Origin: Alistipes excrementigallinarum
GTDB taxonomy: Bacteria; Bacteroidota; Bacteroidia; Bacteroidales; Rikenellaceae
Reading direction: 5' to 3'
Length of the DNA: 64,000 nt
Assembly: GCA_019112825.1 (NCBI GenBank)
Contig: DXIP01000011.1
Span: 49,302-113,301 of the forward strand
Shown in pieces: positions 58,139-64,000 of this stretch. The translations under genes and the position numbers were made by a program. Numbering within the stretch: position 1 is the first letter of the stretch; every line of letters begins with the position of its first letter. Under the pieces are notes generated by a model, which did no database searches, had not been told where the DNA came from, and worked only from the letters and a program-made list of their open reading frames with translations.

Positions 58139-59404
58139 CTAACGGACGATGGTCTCGCCGCGGTCGGGGCCAATCGAGATAATCTTCACGGGGACGCCCG
58201 TCTGCTGCTCGATGAACTCGACGTAGTTGCGGAACGCCTCGGGGAACTCCTCGTAGCGGGTCACCTTGCGCAGGTCGGACTTCCAGCCCGGGAATTCGCG
58301 GTAGACGGGCTTGATGTCGGCCTCGGTCTCGAAGGGGAAGCGCGTCGTGCGCTCGCCGCCGATTTCGTAGGCGACGGCCACCTTCACGGTATCGAAGTCG
58401 TTCATCACGTCGGACTTCATCATGATGAGCTGCGTGACGCCGTTAATCATAATCGAATACTTGAGTGCCACCAGGTCGAGCCATCCGCAGCGGCGGCGGC
58501 GGCCCGTGACGGCGCCGAACTCGTGGCCGATGGAGCAGAGCTGCTCGCCCGTCTGGTCGAAGAGCTCCGTGGGGAAGGGGCCGCTTCCGACACGGGTGCA
58601 GTAGGCCTTGAAGATGCCGTAGACCTCGCCGATGCGGCGGGGAGCGACGCCCAGACCGGTGCAGACGCCGGCGCAGACCGTATTGGAGGAGGTGACGAAG
58701 GGATAGGAGCCGAAGTCGACGTCGAGCAGCGTGCCCTGGGCGCCCTCGGCCAGAATGGCCTTGTCGTTGTCGAGCAGCGCGTTGATTTCATACTCGCTGT
58801 CGATGATGCGGAAGCGCTTGAGGTACTCGACCGCCTCGAACCACTGCGCCTCGAGCTCCGTGATGTCGTACGAATAGTTCAGCGAGCGGAGAATCTGTTC
58901 GTGGCGTGCCTTTGCGCGGGCGTAAATCGCGCGGAAGTCGGGGCTCAGCAGGTCGCCCACGCGCATGCCGTTGCGGCTCACCTTGTCCGTATAGGTCGGG
59001 CCGATGCCCTTACCGGTGGTGCCGATTTTCGAGCTGCCCTTGGCAGCCTCGTAGGCCGCGTCGAGAATGCGGTGCGTCGGCAGAATCAGATGCGCCTTCT
59101 TCGAGATGCAGAGCTGCCGCGTGAGGTCGTGGCCGCTGCGGGCCAGCTCCTCGGCTTCGGCACGAAAAAGAACGGCGTCGAGCACTACGCCGTTGCCGAT
59201 GATGTTGGTCTTTCCGCCCTGGAAGATGCCCGAGGGAATCGACCTCAGTACGTATTTCTCGCCGTTGAATTCCAGCGTGTGACCGGCGTTGGGTCCGCCC
59301 TGGAAACGCGCCACCACCTCATAGTGGGGCGTCAGCACGTCCACAACCTTGCCTTTACCCTCGTCGCCCCACTGCAGGCCGAGAATGACGTCTACTTTTT
59401 TCAT
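58139..59404 (-). CDS. purA: Adenylosuccinate synthetase
   Basis: 421 residues. GLQWGDEGKGKVVDVL P-loop, NAGHTLEF and TTGKGIGPTYTDK are typical. Start ATG 59404. A -7-like TACCTTTG is at 59467-59460 on the minus strand. Confidence 0.97.
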   Translation of the reverse strand: MKKVDVILGLQWGDEGKGKVVDVLTPHYEVVARFQGGPNAGHTLEFNGEKYVLRSIPSGIFQGGKTNIIGNGVVLDAVLFRAEAEELARSGHDLTRQLCISKKAHLILPTHRILDAAYEAAKGSSKIGTTGKGIGPTYTDKVSRNGMRVGDLLSPDFRAIYARAKARHEQILRSLNYSYDITELEAQWFEAVEYLKRFRIIDSEYEINALLDNDKAILAEGAQGTLLDVDFGSYPFVTSSNTVCAGVCTGLGVAPRRIGEVYGIFKAYCTRVGSGPFPTELFDQTGEQLCSIGHEFGAVTGRRRRCGWLDLVALKYSIMINGVTQLIMMKSDVMNDFDTVKVAVAYEIGGERTTRFPFETEADIKPVYREFPGWKSDLRKVTRYEEFPEAFRNYVEFIEQQTGVPVKIISIGPDRGETIVR

Positions 59405-59539
59405 GATATCCAAATTATGTTATTGGCTGCAAAAGACATTTTTTGCATCCATTTGCATCCAAAGGTACGAAATATTCCACGAAATACCCAACTCCGGGGG
59501 CGACTTTTCGACAAATGGCCCCGAAAAGGGCTTTCGGGG

Positions 59540-59970
59540 GCGTGTTGCGGCCCTTCGGGGGAGGTTTCCGGGGCCCCAACCGGGAGAGGGCCAGCGTGTT
59601 CAGCGGCGCGGGACGGGGGCAGTGCAGGGGGTTCTGCGGTGGAGCCGGGGCGGGGCCAGCGCGTTCAGCGGCGCGGGACAGGGCGGTGCAGGTGGTTCTG
59701 CGGTGGAGCCGGGGCGGGGCCGGCGTGTTCAGCGGTGGGGCCCGGTGCGGGACGGGGGCGGAACAGGCGGGGGTTCTGCGGCGCAGGCGGGGGCGGGGCC
59801 AGCGTGTTCAGCGGCGCGGGATAGGGGCGGGACGGGGAGTTCAGAGGTGCAGACGGGACGGGCCGGCCGCCGGGTCGCAAAAAAAGTGTTCCGAAGGGAA
59901 GATGCGCCCGCCGCCAGGACGCAAAAAAAGTGTTCCGAGGGGAAGGTGCGCCGCCGCCCGAACACATACG
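59540..59970. repeat. Repeats of about 75 and 60 bp upstream of purA
   Basis: 59580-59860: four imperfect copies around GGCCAGCGTGTTCAGCGGCG and GGTTCTGCGGTGGAGCC. 59875-59960: two copies of CGCAAAAAAAGTGTTCCGA with flanks. No gene is seen from 59405 to 60435. Confidence 0.75.
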
Positions 59971-59975
59971 GGCAC

Positions 59976-60000
59976 AAAAAAAACGGACCTCGGTCCGTTC
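59976..60000 (-). terminator. Terminator on the minus strand
   Basis: AACGGACC, GA, GGTCCGTT then TTTTTT on the minus strand; likely ends the LRR lipoprotein transcript. Confidence 0.75.
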
Positions 60001-60159
60001 ACTTCTATTTCTGCTACACTACTCTGCTACTCTACGGGCTTCTGCTCCGGGATGCTCGTCCGATACACCCTGCCGCACGACAACGGCTCCGCACTCCGGG
60101 AGCCCGTCTCTTTTGCGGGAGACTTCCGGCAGCATGTTCTCCTGCAACAGCCTGTCTGC

Positions 60160-60435
60160 CTTCGATTTCGGTCTGCCCGTCGGTCGGGGTCACAGCCGTG
60201 AAAGCCTCCGCCATCCGGAGCCTCAGCCGCTCAGCCGCCCGCCGGTCGGGGCTCAGCCGCCTGGCCGCCGGAATCTCAGCCGTCCGGGTAGCCCCCCGTG
60301 AAAGCCTCCGCCCGCCGCCCGGGTCACAGTTCTCAGCCGCCGGGGTCACAGTTCTCAGCCGCCCGGGGTCTCGGCCGTCCGCAGCCCGGAACCCAGCCCC
60401 CAGCCCCTGCTGCTCGCCCCCTCCGCCGCCCGGGG
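60160..60435. repeat. Array derived from the 3' end of the LRR lipoprotein gene
   Basis: The gene end with stop on the minus strand (CTGTGACCCCGGGCGGC) recurs as CTGTGACCCCGGCGGC, CTGTGACCCGGGCGGC and CTGTGACCCCGACC, with GGCTGAG spacers. Confidence 0.8.
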
Positions 60436-61056
60436 TCACAGCACCACCACGTCGGTATGGCCGTCCACCTGCAGCTGGCGAATCTCCTGCGTCGAGCTTA
60501 CGTAGAGCGTCTCCAGCTCGGGACTCGACTGCGTATCGACCCGCTCCATGACGGCAGCGCAGCCGCTCACGTCGAGCGTCCGCAGGGCGTTGCCGCCGCA
60601 GACGAGCGTCGAGAGGGCCGTATCGCCCCTCAAATCGAGCGAGGAGAGCAGGTTGCCGCTGCAGTCGAGCGTCGCAAGTATCGCGAGCCGCTCGACATCG
60701 AGCCACGAGATGCGGTTGCGGGCGCAGTTGACCTCCACGAGCCGCGGGCACGACGAGAGGTCGAGCCGCGTGAGGTCGTTGTCGCTGCAGTCGAGCCGCT
60801 GCAGGTTGCGGAAGTCGGAGATTTCGTCGAGCGAGGCGATGCCGCACCCCGAGCAGTCCATCCGCACGATGCGCTCGGCCTCGTAGCGCGAGATGCGCCC
60901 GTCGTCGTTCAGGTCGAGCGTCTCGAGGCAGTAGCGCTCGAAGGCGGGGTCGGTAAAGCGCAGGTATTCGGTCCGCGCCGCGTCGTCGTACCCGTCATCG
61001 AGCAGTCCGCACGAGGTGCAGAGCAGCACGAGAAGCGATGAAAGGGCACGGCGCAT
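60436..61056 (-). CDS. Leucine-rich-repeat lipoprotein with EF-hand
   Basis: 206 residues. Lipobox LVLLCTSC. DLNDDGRISRYE is a canonical EF-hand calcium loop. About five internalin-like LRRs follow (LQRLDCSDNDLTRLDLSSCP...). Likely surface-exposed. Confidence 0.85.
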   Translation of the reverse strand: MRRALSSLLVLLCTSCGLLDDGYDDAARTEYLRFTDPAFERYCLETLDLNDDGRISRYEAERIVRMDCSGCGIASLDEISDFRNLQRLDCSDNDLTRLDLSSCPRLVEVNCARNRISWLDVERLAILATLDCSGNLLSSLDLRGDTALSTLVCGGNALRTLDVSGCAAVMERVDTQSSPELETLYVSSTQEIRQLQVDGHTDVVVL

Positions 61057-61095
61057 GTTCTATGATGATGTTGTTGAAATTGAGTCTTTTACAGG

Positions 61096-61428
61096 TCAGA
61101 TGTCGATATCGTCGTCGGTCTCTTCGAGCCCCTCCGAGCTGCCGTCGTCCTGAATCTCGTCGGCGCCCTTGATTTCGTCGTCGTAGTAGTCCTTGTCGTC
61201 GTCATCCTGGGCGTGGTCGTCGACCTTCACGTCGATTTTCACCAGATAGGCAACCTCGTCCGTATCGAACGGTACGGCGTAGAAGAAGTCGCCGTTGGGC
61301 TTGTCGACACGCATCATGGCGTCGGTGAATCCGAGGGGATACTTCTCCCGCACGGCTTCCTGAAGTTCGGGGCTGAGGTTGTGAAGACTCGCAACGATAT
61401 GTTTCTTCGTGCTATTCTGTTTGGTCAT
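61096..61428 (-). CDS. Small acidic conserved-type protein
   Basis: 110 residues. N-terminal globular part (LHNLSPELQEAVREKYPLGF, FYAVPFDTDEVAYLVKIDV) and an extremely acidic tail of Asp/Glu. Resembles small conserved Bacteroidales proteins of unknown role. Divergent to ligA over 250 bp. Confidence 0.75.
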   Translation of the reverse strand: MTKQNSTKKHIVASLHNLSPELQEAVREKYPLGFTDAMMRVDKPNGDFFYAVPFDTDEVAYLVKIDVKVDDHAQDDDDKDYYDDEIKGADEIQDDGSSEGLEETDDDIDI

Positions 61429-61680
61429 GGTACAGCGTAAAACTAACGTGTAAAAATTTTCTGCAAGTATACGCAAAATTTGCAAACCGCACCACCCCGG
61501 AATATTTTTTATTGCATTTTTTTCGAATTTCGATGATGTTCTGAACAAATTGCGTACCTTTACACAACAATTATTTAATGCCCCCACGGGCTGCCCCGCC
61601 GGCCTCTTCGCCGGCGGGAGGCGCCGCGACGGGCCGCCGCCCCGCCCCACTCGGCACCGGGCGGCAAACGGACAAACACG

Positions 61681-63984
61681 ATGACACCCCAGGAACGAAT
61701 CGAGGAGCTCCGCCGGGAGCTCGACCGCCACAACTATAAATATTACGTCGAAAACGCCCCCGAAATCTCCGACTTCGAGTTCGACACGATGATGCGCGAG
61801 CTCGTCGACCTCGAGCGGGAGTATCCCCAGTATGCCGACCCCAACTCGCCGTCGGTGCGCGTGGGCAGCGACCTGACCTCCGACTTTCGGACCGTCCGCC
61901 ACCGCTTCCCGATGCTCTCGCTGGGCAACACCTACTCGCTCGACGAGCTGCACGAGTTCATCGACCGCATCGAGCGGGAGGTGGGGGCCGCCGACCTGGT
62001 CTGCGAGCTGAAGTTCGACGGCACGGCCATCTCGCTCACCTATGAACACGGCGCGCTGGTGCTGGCCGCGACGCGCGGCGACGGCGTCGAGGGCGACGAC
62101 GTGACGGCCAACGTCCGCACCATCCGCTCCGTGCCGCTGCATCTGCACGGCGAGGGGTGGCCCGAGCTGTTCGAAATCCGCGGCGAGGTGCTGATGCCCT
62201 ACGCCTCGTTCGACCGGCTGAACGCCGAGCGCGAAGCGGCGGGTGAGCCGCTGCTGGCCAATCCGCGCAATGCGGCGGCCGGGACGCTCAAGCAGCAGGC
62301 CTCGTCGGTGGTGGCCCACCGCGGGCTGGACTGCACGCTCTACCAGCTGGCGGGCGACAACCTCCCCTTCACGAACCACTGGGAGAGCCTGCAGCAGGCG
62401 CGCACGTGGGGCTTCAAGGTATCCGACGCGATGCGCATCTGCCACACGCGGGCCGAGGTCGACGCCTTCATCGACCACTGGGATACGGCGCGGCGCGAGC
62501 TGCCCTTCCCGACCGACGGCGTGGTCATCAAGGTCAACGACTTCGCGCTGCGGCGCCAGCTGGGCTTCACGGCCAAGGCACCGAAGTGGGCCGTCGCCTA
62601 CAAGTTCAAGGCCGAGCAGGCCCTCACGCGGCTCACAAGCGTCGACTTCCAGGTGGGGCGCACGGGGGCCATCACGCCGGTGGCCAACCTCGAACCGGTG
62701 CTGCTGGCCGGCACCACGGTCCGCCGTGCGACGCTCCACAACGCCGAGCAGATGGCGCTGCTCGACATCCGCCCGGGCGACATGGTCTATGTCGAGAAGG
62801 GGGGCGAGATTATCCCGAAAATCACGGGCGTCGAGCTCTCGATGCGCCCGGCCGACAGCCGCCCCTTCACCTACATCACCGAGTGCCCCGTCTGCCACAC
62901 GCCGCTGGTGCGCTACGAGGGCGAGGCGAAGCACTACTGCCCCAATGCGGACGGCTGCCGCCCGCAGATTCTCGGCCGCATCATCCACTTCATCGGCCGC
63001 AAGGCGATGGACATCGAGGGGCTGGGCGAGGAGACCGTCGAGCTGCTCTACGACAACGCGCTGGTGCGCAACGTCGCCGACCTCTACGACCTGCGCGCCG
63101 AACAGCTGGCCCCGCTGCCGCGGCTGGGCGAGCGGTCGGCCGAGAACATCATCCGCTCCATCCGCCGCTCGACGGAGGTGCCCTTCGCGCGGGTGCTCTT
63201 CGCGCTGGGCATCCGCTTCGTGGGCGAGACGACGGCCAAGTATCTGGCGGGCCACTTCGGCTCGCTCGACGCCGTGATGAAGGCCTCGCGCGAGGAGCTG
63301 GTCGAGGCCGACGAGGTGGGCGGCCGCATCGCCGACGCCATCCGCGAATACTTCGCCGACGAGGAGAACCTGCGCATCATCGACCGCCTGCGCAGAGCCG
63401 GGGTGCAGCTGGAGGCCCGGGCCCGCACGCTCGCCTCGAACCGTCTGGCGGGCAAGAGCTTCGTCATCTCGGGACGTTTCCTGAACCACAGCCGCGACGA
63501 GCTGAAGGAGCTCATCGAGCTGCACGGCGGGCGCAACCTCTCGGCCGTCTCGGCCAACGTCGACTACATCGTGGCGGGCGAGAAGATGGGCCCGGCGAAG
63601 CTCAAGAAGGCCGAGAAGCTGGGGCTGAAGATAATCTCCGAGGAGGAGTTCGACGCCATGCTGGCCGAGGCCGACTCGCCCGAGGCAGTGCCCGAAGCAG
63701 GAACGGAACCCGAGGCAGGAGCGGAACCCGAAACAGGAGCGGCACCCGAAGCGGCGGAGGAGACCCCGACCGAAACGGCACCGGCAGCCAGCCCGACCGA
63801 AGCGGCACCCGAGGCAGAACCGAAGCCCGAGGCAGGCGCGGCACCCGGAGCGGCGGAGGAGACCCCGACCGAAACGGCACAGGCAGCCAGCCCGACCGGA
63901 GCGGCACCCGACGCCGGACCGAAGCCCGAAACCGACGCGAAGCCCGGCAGCGACGGCGCGGCGCGGCAGGGCGAACTCTTCTGA
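61681..63984 (+). CDS. ligA: NAD-dependent DNA ligase with repetitive tail
   Basis: 767 residues, versus about 670 usually. Adenylation Lys111 (KFDG), OB fold, zinc finger (CPVC ... HYCPNADGC), HhH and BRCT (LAGKSFVISGRF) are all present. Residues about 665-762 are a Pro/Glu/Ala/Thr tail with two similar 48-residue repeats, ending QGELF, which resembles a sliding-clamp binding motif. Confidence 0.96.
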   Translation: MTPQERIEELRRELDRHNYKYYVENAPEISDFEFDTMMRELVDLEREYPQYADPNSPSVRVGSDLTSDFRTVRHRFPMLSLGNTYSLDELHEFIDRIEREVGAADLVCELKFDGTAISLTYEHGALVLAATRGDGVEGDDVTANVRTIRSVPLHLHGEGWPELFEIRGEVLMPYASFDRLNAEREAAGEPLLANPRNAAAGTLKQQASSVVAHRGLDCTLYQLAGDNLPFTNHWESLQQARTWGFKVSDAMRICHTRAEVDAFIDHWDTARRELPFPTDGVVIKVNDFALRRQLGFTAKAPKWAVAYKFKAEQALTRLTSVDFQVGRTGAITPVANLEPVLLAGTTVRRATLHNAEQMALLDIRPGDMVYVEKGGEIIPKITGVELSMRPADSRPFTYITECPVCHTPLVRYEGEAKHYCPNADGCRPQILGRIIHFIGRKAMDIEGLGEETVELLYDNALVRNVADLYDLRAEQLAPLPRLGERSAENIIRSIRRSTEVPFARVLFALGIRFVGETTAKYLAGHFGSLDAVMKASREELVEADEVGGRIADAIREYFADEENLRIIDRLRRAGVQLEARARTLASNRLAGKSFVISGRFLNHSRDELKELIELHGGRNLSAVSANVDYIVAGEKMGPAKLKKAEKLGLKIISEEEFDAMLAEADSPEAVPEAGTEPEAGAEPETGAAPEAAEETPTETAPAASPTEAAPEAEPKPEAGAAPGAAEETPTETAQAASPTGAAPDAGPKPETDAKPGSDGAARQGELF

Positions 63985-64000
63985 GGCGCGGCGGGTCCGG

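Noticed and set aside
61096..63525. A minus-strand frame of 809 codons through ligA
   Set aside because: Only its last 110 codons (61096-61428) are a plausible gene; the rest is the antisense shadow of ligA.

Overview
The window reads as chromosomal DNA of a GC-rich gut Bacteroidales, most like Alistipes (Rikenellaceae). This rests on inference from gene content: GadB/GadC/GlsA, a DUF5106-type thioredoxin lipoprotein, a radical SAM/lipoprotein pair, reverse rubrerythrin, a PPi-type phosphofructokinase and Bacteroidetes lipoproteins. It also rests on promoters of the Bacteroidetes type (TTG, 19-20 bp, TAnnTTTG), seen for example at 2158-2187, 42200-42229, 45139-45169 and 47471-47500.

Layout. 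1-8.8 kb is host DNA: an SPFH / Arc-like RHH / membrane protein operon, glutamate decarboxylase, then a steroid or bile-acid reductase cluster (5-alpha-reductase-like, Old Yellow Enzyme-like, SDR dehydrogenase) followed by a HAD hydrolase. 8.83-38.93 kb is an apparently complete prophage of about 30 kb with an HK97-type head and a long-tail module. It sits in tRNA-Pro(TGG) and is bounded by a perfect 44-bp repeat. Its integrase is at the left end and its repressor at the right end. Nearly all other genes lie on the minus strand: early and regulatory genes (36.4 to 33 kb), two methyltransferases, HNH nuclease and terminase, head, tail, fibre and lysis genes. 38.9-42.2 kb carries a deleted remnant of a related prophage, two plus-strand genes and tRNA-Pro(CGG). 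42.4-64 kb is host DNA: radical SAM/lipoprotein pair, cold-shock protein, phosphofructokinase, SLOG protein, YtxH-type protein, rubrerythrin, thioredoxin-like lipoprotein, GadC-GlsA, purA-etfB-etfA-acyl-CoA dehydrogenase, an LRR lipoprotein and NAD-dependent DNA ligase.

Working together. GlsA deamidates glutamine, GadB consumes a proton while decarboxylating glutamate, and GadC exchanges glutamate for GABA. This is the usual acid-resistance trio, but here it is split by 47 kb. The three reductase genes at 4.5-7.6 kb are packed like one operon and could act in sequence on the A/B ring of a 3-oxo-delta4 steroid.

Most unusual signals. (1) Several host genes are followed by degenerate tandem arrays whose repeat unit includes the last codons and stop codon of the gene. 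Related low-complexity expansions occur inside coding regions (SDR, GadC, LigA). (2) Two tRNA-like elements of one family, with an unusual 6-bp D-arm and an 8-nt anticodon-type loop, lie in the prophage early region; one is embedded in an ORF. (3) Paired 11-bp-period ACTTGCA repeats lie inside both prophage ends and look like integrase arm sites. (4) The lysogeny operon carries a lipoprotein and an HsdR-N-like nuclease as likely cargo. (5) Twin 22-bp operator-like repeats precede the portal gene, and a second tyrosine recombinase lies upstream of the packaging genes.
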